Shown: positions 24,322-38,213, counted from the first letter of the stretch. The stretch: 64,000 nucleotides of DNA from Lutraria lutraria (GCA_964023205.1 OZ026844.1:36069326-36133325); one strand, 5' to 3'. Notes: generated by a model not told the origin, from the sequence alone. Translations and numbers: made by a program.

Positions 24322-27300
24322 TAGATAATTATACATGAACATTCAGACATGACCTTTGAACCTGTTAGCATAAAACGTATATTTTAAAGTACTAACTCGA
24401 TCACTTAGCCGTGCTTTTACAACCAGCCCATTACAACGGCCGCTTATTTTAGAATCGATTTTCAATTCTCTTTCCTTCAACTCCATATGGAGACCACCTC
24501 AACAATGAGTCCGATAAAACTTGGATAGAACGTGGTTTTAAAGGGGGTCAATTGATTTCCTTTCTCAAATTATGCATGTGAAGACGGTGAAAGAACTGAC
24601 GGAAAAGTTGATTTGGACAATATCTAGCACATGCTGAAGTATTTCTGCAAAGATTGATATTAATTATGGAAGGAAACCTTTATTACTCGTTGTTGTATTG
24701 AAACCGAAAGGGTATCCTCGGTCTATTTTTAGAAATGTGTACTTCCTATTTTGACTTGTATTTCTAATTATGTAAACAACGAAACATGTCAGACAGGCCG
24801 TGCACAGTAAGAAAAACGTGTTTTAAATGATATTCTTTATCAATACGAGGTTTTAGTTAATGTGGGTCACGGGTTTCCTCCCGAAAAATTGCCACCACTA
24901 CAGAGTTCGATCAAAACCTTTTAAGATTTAATGACGGCAAAATGAAGCTATATTAACTTTTCGGATTTGTAAATGACTCAGCATTGTGCACAGTTGATTT
25001 CATAGCTTAATATACAAAATTATCGGAGCAGTACAAGAAATAACGCGAAAATAAAAACAAAACATATACAACATATCGCTCCACTAGATGGTCGTTTTTT
25101 TAGCGGTTTTAGTGGAAATATCATTTGAATACATCATTTTTGCTTTAGTCTATACTTTGAAGGATGTTCCTGCAAAAAGATTTTCTTGTGCGTTGACTTC
25201 TAGAAACTGAACACTTTTCGGAAGGAAACCTGCGACCCACCTTAAGTATTAAAATATATTTGCCTTATTTGTGTTTATTCAACACCACCACCATAACATG
25301 TAGTTTTCGTGCATACACCTAGTTTTGAAAGCGAGGTTTAGTTTTTGGCAGGGGTCTTAAAAAAGTTCTATCTACGGTGCGCATCCTAGTTAGGAAATAC
25401 CTATTCAATAATGAAAAAACGTGTTTTAAAATGGGTATTTTCGGTTCTCCAAGTGAATCCCATATACTTCGAATTCAAAATAACGTATACAATCACTTTT
25501 TTAAAAGTTCTTTCTACTCCAATATTCCAACGTAAAACCTTTAATAGGGAGGATTAACCGTTTATTTATCCATGAACACATTCAGGGTTTTATTATGAAA
25601 GTCAAATAATTTAAAACTTTGTACTTATTTCACGTGATTCTTGCCGCTTTAATTTCACGGAGCCATGTTGACACTCACGTTTTTCACGGGCCATATAATC
25701 GTAATTGTTTTCTCAATTTAACAAAAATTTAACCTGAATATTTATAGATACTGCTACAGGTGAGTGCATTCATTTACATGTATCATTTAACTACAGTCGT
25801 TTTAAAGTTGAATGAGAACTGTTGTTAGCATTTACATTCTTCCTAGGTAGATGAGGTTATTTACCGGTTGAAATTACTTTATATTGTAATACATTAACAG
25901 AACACTGTCGTAACGCTCCGTGGCTTATGATTTTTGGACGTGATTTTTATCAAAACCAAGTCCTTTGTAATCGGTGACCAACCTTTTGTCGCTGGACTCC
26001 ATAACAGCTTTGTTAAAAGAATGCCACATCAAGGAAATAGTACGCAACTAAATGGTGTGATTATATAGAAGTATCTGGAATCTTTCCTCAATTAAGTGCG
26101 TCGAAATGACTACATGGAATGAGTCAGTTATCTAAATAAGTGCTTGTCGGTAGATACATGAGATATTCAAATGCGTAGAATCCACTGTCCAATAAAATAT
26201 CTTGCCGTAAAAGTAGTTCTACTTTCGGTTTTCGTTCGATAGTGCGGACATATTCATGCATTTGCAACAATCTACCATCAATGTATGTGTTTTGTGCCTT
26301 TTTAACATTTCTTAATATTACAGGTCGAATTCTCATCTAATCGTATTTCCGTGATATTACACCAACTAGTGTTAGTTTGATGACGGAATCGCTATTTAGA
26401 ACGTAAATTACTGGATACGTGGTTTTAAAAATTACAGTTTAAGAGTTCCTTTTACGCAAGATTATTTAGAATTACATAATCACGTGCGAATTTCATGCAA
26501 CATCGGGTTAACTATAGATCATATAAGTCTTACTCTACTGTGGCAGGACCTCTTTAATTCGAGTGACCCTGATTGTGTTTAATGCGACGATGTTCTGTTG
26601 TGTTAAACCCAGAAGAATCAATGTTTGTATTTACTAGCTGTTACTGAAGTGTTGGTCACTAGTTTGTGCACAATAAAGAGTTTCTAATTTAATTAAATTG
26701 ACTTCAATTAATGTGCAAAACATTAAACTTTCCAATATCTTTTTTTCATTTTAAGATTTTAGCAAAGGGATTAGTAAAGCACTATAGCGTGTGTCATTCA
26801 CCTACATGCATATGACCTGCATTACAACATGAATGAAAAATCGACCCGTAAATGTAAATGTTAAAAATATTTGTATGGGCACGAACGATATGGGTACACA
26901 GTGTCATCACCATGACGACGTCGACTTAATTGCACCCGTGTGTTCGACACTCATGTCCAACTTTGGCGGACATGGCCTTATCGAGTATCTGATCAATTTT
27001 CAAGGGAAACAACTACAATTCAGGGGTTTATATACAGTCTACCTATTGTTACCCTCCTTGCTTGCGTTATGCTGACTTTATTAGGGGTTATAAAGTAATA
27101 AAGTCAGTCACGCGTAACAGATAAAATCTGTTATCTGAATTGATCCAAAAATCGATATTTCACTGTATACATTACTTTTGGATCTCTGATATGTACGTCG
27201 TTAAAATGGACAGAAACGTATGATATTGACATTAATTAAATTTGTTTCACCAGTAAAATCAATTTTGCAAATGCGAATATCATGAAAAGACAAAATTCAA

Positions 27301-27339
27301 GAATCCTAGTAATAATTTTGTTATTGTTTGCACAGTCAA
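24322..27339. other. Gene-free stretch of about 3 kb
   Basis: I see no supported gene, tandem repeat or long inverted repeat. Short frames at 26124-26336 (-) and 26833-27075 (+) have no recognisable features. Confidence 0.35.
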
Positions 27340-28669
27340 ATAGTAATTTGATTCTATTCTGCATATAAACTTAACACAGTAGCTTACAATGCATTTCAGT
27401 TGTGCAGCATTAATTTCAAATTCATACAAACGCATTTTATAAAGTTTACTGATATCATTTGCTTCACTTAATTCATATTGTCAAGGATACAATTGCATGT
27501 TTACTGGTAGTTTCAAAATTGCTTATACCTGTATCATACTCTATTCAACAAATTGCACAAAATAATAAATAAATTATATTTGATGATATACTAAACTAAA
27601 AGTCACAATGAAATTCTTGCATGCATGTGCTTTCAGTTGGAACAAACTATATCACAATTATAATGTGCATTAACAAGAATGTGTAAACAAGGTAATAAAG
27701 ATTTAAGATTATACTGTTGTCTTTGGATTTCATGTTCATATCAAACATTAATACTGCAAAACAGTGGCTGAATATATTTGCACCCAAATTCATGGAAAGC
27801 AATGTTTATCTATCTAAAAGTTTATCACATCAAAATCACATTAGGCACTGGTATCTGTCTTTACTAATGTCACCAAAATTGTTTTATGGAGTCCTCAAAA
27901 GAATCTGTGAATACATTTTGTACATCATTTCAATTCATAGCAAGTCTTCATAGTTGATAAACTCAGAAACTGATGCTGAATTATTCATGAAGAAGCAAAA
28001 ACGACATAAATAACGAAATATATTAAATGGTATATGGTTTAATGATATTTTAGTTCACATTGCACTGTCCTTGTATGACAATTAACTTGAACCAATGTCT
28101 ATCCGAAAATCGTACAATATCCCACATATGCGCAAATAGTCACATAACACGTACTTGTTGATTGTTCTATCATAAAGTCCAGTGAAAAGCATCTTGGATC
28201 ACTGGCAATGAATTTCAAGTTAAGCACCAAAGGTCTACATTCTGCTGGATCTTTGCTTATCTTGTGATGGCAAAATTTAATGTATCTTTTCACAATATTT
28301 GTAAGTGAAATTGACACGTTATTTTGACAACTGCTCCGCCCAAGATCAAGTCAAAATAACGACAGAAAAGTGTTTAAATGTTCATAATCCAAGAAATTAA
28401 TTTTATTCTTCATAGATATGGACAAATAATGAGTTCGACGTAGCATCCATTTTATTTTTATTTTTTATCTAAGAAAATTTCTTAAAGTTAAGACACCTCG
28501 TACCTTGACTAAACTTTTAAGATAAAAATCGTCGAAAGATTTTTTTCACTCTTAGACAAAAGTTAAGACAAATCTTACAATGTTAGCAAAACTTGGTGAA
28601 AACTAAGATAATTTCGGTATTCTTAGATGATTTTTCGTCTTAGTTGGTTTGTGAATACGGGCCCTGGTG
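27340..28669 (-). mobile_element. Inverted, truncated copy of the GGGCCC element
   Basis: Reverse-complemented, it starts GGGCCCGTATTCACAAACCA and follows the element at 12518 through the CTAAGAATACCG, GGGCGGAGCAGTTGTC and 70-codon ORF blocks, then the interior corresponding to about 13560-13930. Similarity fades near 27340, and the other terminus is absent, so this copy is truncated. It is in the opposite orientation to the first copy, about 13 kb apart. Confidence 0.7.
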
Positions 28670-31600
28670 TATAAACAGTACAATCAATTTCTGCAATTTT
28701 ATGGCAATTTCCATCCGTCTTAATTGAAATGATATCCAGCAAATATAACTCGACGTGTCCAATTTTTTGTAAATAATGTGAGATGCGTATAAAAATCAAT
28801 AATCAGGTAAAGTTAGCAACCATATAAAGGGATCTCAAAAATATGAATTTATTATCCGTCCTTTGTTTACACATCATTGAAAAAATAAATATACAAAGTA
28901 GTTAATCTATATTATTTTATGACATGTTTTTATAAGTGACATGTGGACGTATGCCAAAATGATATATTTAGCATATAATTATATTATCAAAAATGTATTA
29001 ATAATAAATTTCATTTAATGAAATATCATCGTCTATTTAAGGCCCATTAGAACAATAGATGAAATGATAGTAAAATATAAGAAATATATATTACTTGATC
29101 TGTAACAATATTTACATAATGCCTTCCATTAGGCATATCTCATAAAATAGTTTTCAGATGCTTTTTCTTATTTTTTTTGCAACATGATTAAAAAATACTG
29201 TGCTGTATTTCTATATGTACTTTGTGATAAAAAAAATTGGAACGTTTTTATTGCAAGTAAAATTCAGTTTCACATTTATCTAGGTAAAAAGACCTACTTC
29301 AATTTTAACATCCAAAAAGCTGATGGGGCTTTAACAATAATGAAAACCATCTTTTTATTTATTAGTATTTTTTTATAATATCAACAAATTGGGTTATAAA
29401 TATCGATTTTGCTTTTTTATACGGAAGTAAAGTAAAATATTTCACAGATTCTAATATTTTCATCCATGTTGTAATATGTTTTAGTCTTCATCCTAAAACT
29501 TGATTCAACGCGTCTAATTTTTATAACCCTGTTTAATACATCATGTTGTGGCTGTATATACATGGGTACCTAATCAGCAGATAAGATCATCGCCAAATGC
29601 ACGTTGTTTCCGTAAACGTACGTAAATGTCCGAGATTTGCCGAACGATTGACGAATTGAACTTAAAAAAAATCTAAGGAGTAGTTTTAAAAATCATCAAA
29701 AGGGTCGAAGAAGATATTATTTGATTGTTTTCATATTTTACATGGTGAAAGAAATTAAATTTTCAAAACGAATGCAATGAGTACAAATTTGATTACCTTT
29801 CCCTCAAAAAAGTTATGATGCTGAAAACATCAAATTTTCATTGAAAAATATACCAATTTTACGCGTTTTACAATGAATATAGATGGAATCGATAGGTGTC
29901 TTTTTCAAACGCAAAAGGGTCGAAGAAAGCATTAATTTAAAATAATAAAAAATACATCATTAGAAAGATAAAAGATTAAGTAAACTTTTGTGATGAGTAC
30001 AAATTTCGTATTTTAAATAGAATAAAAGTTATGACGATTATAGTGAAAATCCCCTTCTTTGTTTAATGGAAATTTTTTATTGATTTTCCAAATCAGCATG
30101 TCCGCGAAAGTTGGGTATGTTGATTATATTTTATGACAGTCGATTTCAGCAACATTTATACGTATTTTAGACGACGGTAGTATTTCGATACGAACATCCG
30201 GATCCAAAAATCGGATCCGAACTTCGGAACGGGATCCGAACGTTCGGATATCCGGACTCCGGTTGACATCCCTAGTTAATATCATTTTAAACTATATTTT
30301 GTATGTTTGTTTTTCGTTTGATTATTTTAAATCCTTTTATTTTTGTATTGTTTATTTTTTTTCATTATAAAAAAAGATATAAACATAGCACAAAAGAAAG
30401 TATTCAAAAATGAATTTTATTATGCGATGGTCGCTTAGTGAGTTTTGTTACTGTACTTTTTTAAAACAGTGGCTACATCTTGGTTAATTAATGTTATATT
30501 GTATGTAAATACACATTCGGAGAATAAGACATACATACGTCTCACAGCGGCTCTGCTTCCTTTCTGTCAGACACGGTGAATTATTAGTTAAATGCACGTA
30601 ACAATGACTCTGAACAACGGATGTTTCCGACACCAAGGCAGTCATGGTATAAGAACGGTGACTACACTTGACCTTTGCTTGTACTTCGATCACGTGCTTT
30701 ATTGCAGCTAAGCAGGGCATATTTATAAGGTATTTGTATTGAATCCTCCCCGATTCTGTACTTTTCTGATAAATCTAATCCATGCTAAATAAAAATGTTA
30801 ATATTACAAAAAATGGACCAATTGTCACTATATCTTTGATACCTACCTCGGATACTATACATGTAATTTATTTTACGACACGTTTTGATTTTTTAGAGAG
30901 TTGTTGCCCTTTTTTAAAAATATTCATGATTTCATTTCTTCAGATATTGCTCTGTGACCTATATATTTTTCTTTATCAAATTAGATTGATAATGTGCTAT
31001 TGCAACGTTTTTACCATTAGTTATCATTGGAACTGATGTTCTTTTTTCTTTATTCTTTGAAAAATGGGTAACTCAAGGAAAGATAACTTAAAGGAATGTC
31101 TTTTTCTTACATGTCCGTCCTATTTTTAGAAAATGTTTTCGGATATTGGATCCCAATATCTTAAGCCAGAACTGAACCTTTTACATGCACGTACAACCCT
31201 GCAACTCGATGCAACTTTAAATGCCCCGGTGTCTTATTAAATAATTTTTTTAATTAGGTGTACGATCATTTTTTACAAACATGTTTGAAGACACAGATTT
31301 AGTATCTTTGTGTAATACTGTTGCCCATATCGTTAACGGTTCATCGATTGTTTTGGAATGGAGGACAAAATCAGGCAAGTTGCACGTGCGGGGCGTGTTT
31401 CTTTTCAATGTGTCAATGCTTGAGTTATTTGACAATATGCGCCGTGGATTGAGTTATAAGTATCGATTAAGATATGTGAAAATGCATAAAATTATGTATT
31501 GGTATATTTTAAAAGGAAACATTTTGCAACATGTTTGGGATTTAGATTACTCGTTGAATACATTTGTTTTCGAGTTTATTCGCAGACTCAGTCAGTTATC

Positions 31601-32332
31601 AGAAAACGGTGACAAATAAACACGTCTGTAGTATGCAATGAAGCAAATTTATTTTTGTATTTTAGAAATTCCTCCGAGCAGTAAACTCACTAATTTAATG
31701 CAAATTCTAGCCTGTTAAAATTTGAGTTTGTAACAGAAGAAGCCAATTCAATACAAAAGGTCTCCAAATACAATTACAATAATTCAGGATCAAATTAAAT
31801 GAGGGAACAGAGCGAAAAGTAACTCAATTTATTATTTAAGTTACGGCTTGTTTCGGTAACATCATCATGCGCGAGTAAATATGTAAATTGAGACTATGTT
31901 ATGTCAGTCCTTGAAAAACAGATCACGGTTCATGAATATTAACTCGGCTAATTTTACTCAGTATAGTCAAACTAGTAAGTAACAGTCACCTGTATATAAC
32001 GGTAACGATTCTAAGGTTCTAAGCGCCAGCTTGGTAGTCTTAAAAATATCAAGTCCTATTTCTACTCTGTACTCACCATTTGTGGTCTACAGTGCTCACA
32101 GGTTAAAATGTGTGCTAGATATAAAACAATGCTGATATTGTATCTTGGTTGGTACATTGTACGCAACATCGTAGTTTATATAACATTTACATAATTGTAA
32201 CAGTAATCGGAGGCTAGTAATCGTGTTATTTATCACGGTTTCACCAACTAATGCTATGTTGTTCACTATCAATGACGTCATTACTGGTTGAAATACCTTA
32301 TTTGCCTTATTTACCACCTCGATACTAATTAA
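28670..32332. other. Gene-free stretch of about 3.7 kb
   Basis: No supported gene. A cluster of GGATCC/TCCGAAC/TCCGGA words occurs at 30195-30270. A 112-codon frame at 31281-31619 is listed separately. Runs of A and T dominate. Confidence 0.35.
31281..31619 (+). CDS. Unrecognised 112-codon open frame (doubtful)
   Basis: MFEDTDLVSLCNTVAHIVNG... to a TAA at 31617. It is among the longer frames in the window that no repeat or known gene explains. It has no signal peptide, transmembrane segment or motif that I recognise. Codon choice is AT-rich like the background, and there is no obvious promoter. An antisense frame overlaps its start. I lean towards chance, but list it because a lineage-specific small protein or an exon cannot be excluded. 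Confidence 0.15.
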   Translation: MFEDTDLVSLCNTVAHIVNGSSIVLEWRTKSGKLHVRGVFLFNVSMLELFDNMRRGLSYKYRLRYVKMHKIMYWYILKGNILQHVWDLDYSLNTFVFEFIRRLSQLSENGDK

Positions 32333-32515
32333 TACAGTACAATCTCTCCAGAGCGGCCCTCTATTGAGCAACAACCTCCCTTCAACAACAGCATGATTTT
32401 TCCCACTGCATGATTTAATTATTAATTTAACCTCTCTAGAGCAACAACCTCTCATCAACAACGTAATTTTGCTTAGATCTCCCAAAGGGTGTAACTTAGG
32501 AGAGGTTACACAGCA
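32333..32515 (+). mobile_element. MITE family A, copy 3
   Basis: It starts TACAGTACAATCTCTCCAGA and ends GGAGAGGTTACACA. Inside are AGCAACAACCTCCCTTCAAC, AACCTCTCTAGAGCAACAAC and AAAGGGTGT. The minus-strand 141-codon frame covering 32096-32521 runs antisense through this element and is not a gene. Confidence 0.8.
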
Positions 32516-33431
32516 ACACATAATACAAGAACCCCTAGTTTTAGACTGGCTTTCTATATTTCATTAATATTTCTGCTTGATATTGATAGTCTTTCATAGT
32601 GACAAAGGTGGTTGAACTAATAAGGTTTTACTGTAATTTATTATTTACTATTCACTCAATAATGAAAATGCAGAGGGACAGCTTATGTCGCAAAAGGGAC
32701 ATGGTCGTTCATAGCAATATAATTATATAAGTACGAATTGACTCCGGGCGAATCCGAGAAAAAAATACGAATATATAGATATGCATTATAAAACAAAATG
32801 AACACCGGGCTATAAGTAGAAATGGATAGACAATAGCTATTCTGATGATACGTGACTACGTCAGTCAATATTTGCTGGTCGTATATTTATAGCATTAGAC
32901 GGCAGATAAACTTACGATTGTACTTCGTCATAAAAGTAGCGTAAACATGTGACATAGAGATAAATAAATATGAGATCATGCTTATTAAATTACGTACTTT
33001 CATAATCGAAGTCAGGCGATATGATTATTTTTGCCACCAATGCTTAATTTGGGCGATGTAACAGTCACGCCCGAAATGTGATCTGATACGGGTACATGTG
33101 GCAATTAGTATTAATTAGTATTAATTAGTATTATATATGTGTTTCTCAGTTGTTGTTGTTGTTGTTGTTTCATGAGCTAGTATAGAAGACGTTATTTTGG
33201 TTTATATTAAATGTAAAATGTTCTACAATGACTGAATATGACAAAGTTAGTTCTAAAATGATGTTAGGGCTATATACAGCAATTTTACATCGAACTATGT
33301 TACTTTATATCATAAAACGTTGTTTTTTAATAATAAAAAGTATTATCATTGTTCATGTAAATCGTATATCGTGGATTCTGAAATAATCTTTGGATCAACG
33401 TTAGATAAGCGGGTATAAGCTCCGTACCAAT
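32516..33431. other. Gene-free stretch with short tandem repeats
   Basis: It has three copies of TTAATTAGTAT at about 33110-33135 and a (GTT)6 run at about 33150-33168. Nothing else is recognisable. Confidence 0.4.
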
Positions 33432-33570
33432 TAAAGTCAAACCCGTGTTAGCTACCACCTCCGAATAAAGGCACCATGTCAATAATGGCCATTCAGTTAA
33501 AAGCCGTCATTGATTATTTAGAACAAGATGACCTTCGATTATATGCCACCTGTCAATAGAGGTCATATTT
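33432..33570 (+). mobile_element. Small element of the TCAAAC(C/A)TG family (relic)
   Basis: AAAGTCAAACCCGTGTTAGC, then CCACCTCCGAATAAAGGC, CCATGTCAATAATGGCC and a later CCTGTCAATAGAGGTCA match, in order, the reverse complement of the element at 48984-49094. It is diverged and lacks a clear right terminus. Confidence 0.5.
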
Positions 33571-34614
33571 TATCTTTCCCAATGGTGTCCTTTGTTCAGA
33601 TGTTTGATTGTATAATTAAAAATTAAAAATGTAGCGCGCATTTTCATGCATTTTTGCATATAAGGATTCGACAGAAAGAAAATAACAGCTTATGGAAGGT
33701 CCTTTCCGTAGACTTAAACATCACTTCCAATATTCTTTAAAATGTCAGCCAAAAAGATCGATCAAGTACGTTCGAAAATGTTAATTTCCTACCTACGTAC
33801 AGAACAACCTTACTTAGCGACAAATTCCCTTCACTTCAGACTAGCTTAATTTAATTACCAGCAGTTTTCAATTCTGGGATTTCCTTCATCTTATTATGAG
33901 ACCATTCTTAGTCCACAATAGGGTCTTTATAGCAATGTTTTACTGTAAATTATGAAATGCTTGTGATATTGTTTTGCAATTATTTACCAATGACTACTGA
34001 CGATAACGTATACTGTATTATAATAAATTGGTACTGTATGAACGATAAAGTTTTATACCACTGTGAGATTACTTCCGTATTTCATTTTCGCAAACTAAAA
34101 TAATCGTTTGACATTTTCTGCTTTTAAAGTAATGATGTAATTTCTATGTATGATTACTAGAAATTTACTCTCTAAAACAATTATGTATAATTTAAAGACA
34201 ATTGTTTATTATGCTTGTGTCTATATTGACGTAGTTTAAATTCTTTGATTTGACATTATCAAATAGGGAGGTCACATTTTTTTACAAGTACATCACGGAG
34301 ATCGCAAAATCAGATAAACAAATCCTAGTAAACAAATCTTTATCTTCAGCGAAAATATCTAATTTAAGTAACTGAACGAAAACTGCGCTTAAAACGCTCA
34401 ATGGACTTTTACGGAATTTCGCTTTTTTAAAACTAGATTACTTTATTTAGATCTGCACGTCTTACACAAATCGACAAACCCAAAATAGGTGTTCATCGGT
34501 CGATATAATTCCAATAGGTTACTATGTCCTTGCAATCAACAATTGAAGTAAGATTTTCTTTTCGAACGCCGAAAGCACTTTGTTGTTGTTTAGAACACTA
34601 AAAAGGGAGCCTCT

Positions 34615-36002
34615 GGTTCACACTAGAGTAAACTCTCCTGCAAGCTTACAGTAGGCTGGTAGTGCTAACACTGGGTTCACATTAGAGTAAACTCTCCTGC
34701 AAGCTTACAGTAGGCTGGTAGTGCTAACACTGGGTTCACACTAGAGTAAACCCTCCTGCAAGCTTACAGTAGGCTGGTAGTGCTAACACTGGGTTCACAT
34801 TAGAGTAAACTCTCCTGCAAGCTTACGGTAGGCTGGTAGTGCTAATACTAGGTTCACATTAGAGTAAACTCTCCTGCAAGCTTACGGTAGGCTAGTAGTG
34901 CTAACACTGGGTTCACATTAGAGTAAACTCTCCTGCAAGCTTACGGTAGGCTGGTAGTGCTAACACTGGGTTCACATTAGAGTAAACTCTCCTGCAAGCT
35001 TACGGTAGGCTGGTAGTGCTAACACTGGGTTCACATTAGAGTAAACTCTCCTGCAAGCTTACGGTAGGCTGGTAGTGTTAACACTGGGTTCACATTAGAG
35101 TAAACTCTCCTGCAAGCTTACAGTAGGCTAGTAGTGCTAACACTGGGTTCACATTAGAGTAAACCCTCCTGCAAGCTTACGGTAGGCTGGTAGTGCTAAC
35201 ATTGGATACACATTAGAGTAAACTCTCCTGCAAGCTTACAGTAGGCTAGTAGTGTTAACACTGGGTTCACATTAGAGTAAACCCTCCTGCAAGCTTACGG
35301 TAGGCTGGTAGTGCTAACACTGGGTTCACATTAGAGTAAACCCTCCTGCAAGCTTACAGTAGGCTGGTAGTGCTAACACTGGGTTCACATTAGAGTAAAC
35401 CCTCCTGCAAGCTTACGGTAGGCTGGTAGTGCTAACACTGGGTTCACATTAGAGTAAACCCTCCTGCAAGCTTACAGTAGGCTGGTAGTGCTAACACTGG
35501 GTTCACATTAGAGTAAACTCTCCTGCAAGCTTACAGTAGGCTGGTAGTGCTAACACTGGGTTCACATTAGAGTAAACTCTCCTGCAAGCTTACGGTAGGC
35601 TGGTAGAGCTAACACTGGGTTCACATTAGAGTAAACTCTCCTGCAAGCTTACAGTAGGCTGGTAGTGCTTACACTGGGTTCACATTAGAGTAAACTCTCC
35701 TGCAAGCTTACAGTAGGCTGGTAGTGCTAACACTGGGTTCACATTAGAGTAAACTCTGGGTTCACATTAGAGTACACTCTCCTGCAAGCTTACGGTAGGC
35801 TGGTAGTGTTAACACTGGGTTCACATTAGAGTAAACTCTCCTGCAAGCTTACGGTAGGCTGGTAGTGTTAACACTGGGTTCACATTAGAGTAAACTCTCC
35901 TGCAAGCTTACAGTAGGCTGGTAGTGCTAACACTGGGTTCACATTAGAGGAAACTCTCCTGCAAGCTTACGGTAGGCTGGTAGTGCTAACACTGGGTTCA
36001 CA
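34615..36002. repeat. 59-bp tandem array, about 23.5 copies
   Basis: The unit begins GGTTCACATTAGAGTAAACT and contains CTCCTGCAAGCTTAC(A/G)GTAGG and TAGTGCTAACACTG, 59 bp in all. Each unit has one AAGCTT site. Copies differ mainly at AAACTCTCC/AAACCCTCC, ACAG/ACGG, GCTGG/GCTAG and GCTAAC/GTTAAC. One unit near 35750 is interrupted by a premature restart of GGGTTCACATTAGAG, a partial-unit duplication. No coding potential. Confidence 0.95.
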
Positions 36003-37860
36003 TGTATGCGATCTCATTCAGTCATATCCTAACAAAGGTATCACTATGAAGATTAAAAATCAGGATAAAATCTGTTATCTCAATTTTATTAAGATCGCCT
36101 GGTGGCTTCTGCCATTAAATGAACGAAACATCCACCAAAATAACATGTTTTTAATGTTATTCAAGGGACATAATGTTTTTTCCATGAAACGACAATTTGA
36201 AAGGCGAGAGGTTTTCCTAACAAAAATACAATGTAATAGGGTTACTCTTCAGCATTATGACTACTTTTAGGACAATTATGGATTTACAATTGAGGTGGAC
36301 TTATTAAAACTAGGGATAATATTGATAAACGGTCGTTAAAATGAGGTGCTCTTGATAAACTTCTGTCGAGGACATATAAGAGCGTAACGTATGTGACCGA
36401 GGTTTGCCGAATAACCAAATACTTTGATTGAGTCGTCCTTTGTTTCCTGCAATAGTTTTTACTTTACGTTTTATTCTCTCAATGCTTTATTTTTTATCAT
36501 TAAATAGATTTGCAAATAGTTACGTTGGATTCCCTTCGATCCGCTGGGGGGAATTTTACCGTTTCTGTTTTATTCGGGAATGTCAAGTCAGACCGTCTTA
36601 ATTTTTATATAAATGTCATGACAGCTGTCTGTCATTGTCTTCATTTCGAATTCACCTCACCATTTACAACAGTTACATGCCTTGAGAGTGGTCTCCGAAC
36701 GAAATGTTTTGTAATCTGATTGTTCGCATCGTGATTGTGAAACGGTGTTTGTGCTGTCGTTAGTTCGATTTAATATTTAACCCCCCAACACAGGGGTATA
36801 TAAGGCAGGTAATGGCTGGTGGGTGGTTTCTCTTGATTTTTAAACTGTTTTCAGGTCAGGGGGATATTTTTTCAAAAAACTGATATTAAATGGTGTTTTT
36901 AATCATTCAAAAATATTCTGAAAGAAGTCAAATGATTCTTTTATCAGTTCAGATAAGAAACTTCAAAATGTATGAAAATTTAGGTTCTTATATTTTGAAA
37001 ACAAATTATAACAGAAATTCAAATTTGAATGAGAGGGCGGAGTTTATATGGTTTAAACCCATCGTCTGCTTCAGCTATTTATAGATTCAGTACTCACTGT
37101 ATGTCTATCACTGATAAAACAATGTAGAGAGAGAGTTCATTTGATAAAATAATGTAGAGAGTGAGTTCATTTGCATCCGATAGTCTGATCGGAAGCTGCG
37201 TCTGTAATTTAGATGTACCATAGAAAATTCCTCAAACCTGCGCTAAATGTCACAAAATTTACATTTGTCGAATGATACAATGCTTGAGAGATATTTTCGA
37301 CGTATCTGAAGACAAACATTTTTTCTATACACATTAGGCCATCCTAAAAAGAATTTTCAGTAGGTAGGCAGAATTTTTTTTTACAATTTATTGTTCACAT
37401 TGAATCCAAAATACCTGTCAAAATGCTTTTAACATACGATATACTGGTGACAATTGCTGGCCGCTCGTTGGATCGTGTCGTGAAAACCATTTAAATTTTT
37501 CAATCCATGAATTTGGAAATAAACTCCACTTACGTGCTCGTCTGCAAATGATAATGAAATTTTCATTTTCTTGACCAGTTTTAAATTGTTAAAAGGACAC
37601 AATGCACGGTCATTTATCACTGACATCAACGTATAAACGTGTAATTGGTCGGCTATTTATTCACTTTAATATTCTACGTGCTTCTAGTATCGTCCACTAT
37701 TTGTTGTCTGTGAGTGTTTCTGCTAAGGCATACTGGAAACCGATCATGTGCGTGCACATATACATCGTGCACATATACATAATTATTGAATAAATTTACT
37801 ACAGTTCTCATACTCCAAAATATATTTAGTTTTTTTTTTCAGAATCAATATAATTTAAAG
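36003..37860. other. Gene-free stretch
   Basis: A short tandem duplication around 37105-37170 has units AAACAATGTAGAGAGAGAGT / AAATAATGTAGAGAGTGAGT followed by TCATTTG. The 95-codon frame beginning at 35983 starts inside the 59-bp array and has no recognisable domain. Confidence 0.4.
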
Positions 37861-38213
37861 TTAAAGGGGCATACCCTACAACTTGGTGCATTTAGAATTA
37901 AAGCAAAATGGTGATAAATTAGAAGCGTGTAAAGAAAAAAGCCGACGAAGAAAGTTTCAGCCAAAAATTCATCCAATTAAAAATAAAATCATAAAAATTA
38001 TGCATTTGTGAAACATACATTTAGTCATGGAAATTTTTGGGTGGAAGTGATTTATTATTCTTAGCTATTTTTTGCGGCTAGTACCTAAACTAGTCATTTT
38101 ATGCAAGTTCTTCTCGCAATTATCCATTATATATTGTTTTACATATACTGTACATCTAACACATTTTTACACGTTCACAGAATGTTTGTCAGTTGTAGGG
38201 TATGCCCCTTTAA
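37861..38213. mobile_element. TTAA-flanked MITE with near-perfect inverted ends
   Basis: 353 bp overall. TTAA, then AGGGGCATACCCTACAACT at the left, is exactly reverse-complemented at 38191-38209, followed by TTAA at 38210-38213. The 19-bp terminal repeats are thus perfect and both ends carry TTAA, consistent with a 4-bp target duplication. TTAA insertion and AGGG ends suggest Kolobok-type mobilisation (piggyBac is the alternative). The interior is AT-rich with no coding frame. Confidence 0.9.

Noticed and set aside
32096..32521. 141-codon minus-strand open frame
   Set aside because: It runs antisense through MITE family A copy 3. The apparent protein is a translation of the transposon and its flank.
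34615..36002. Regular 59-bp repeats considered as a CRISPR-like array
   Set aside because: The whole unit is conserved, including what would be the spacer. This is a plain tandem satellite.
35983..36270. 95-codon frame at the end of the 59-bp array
   Set aside because: It starts inside the repeat unit and has no recognisable domain or promoter.
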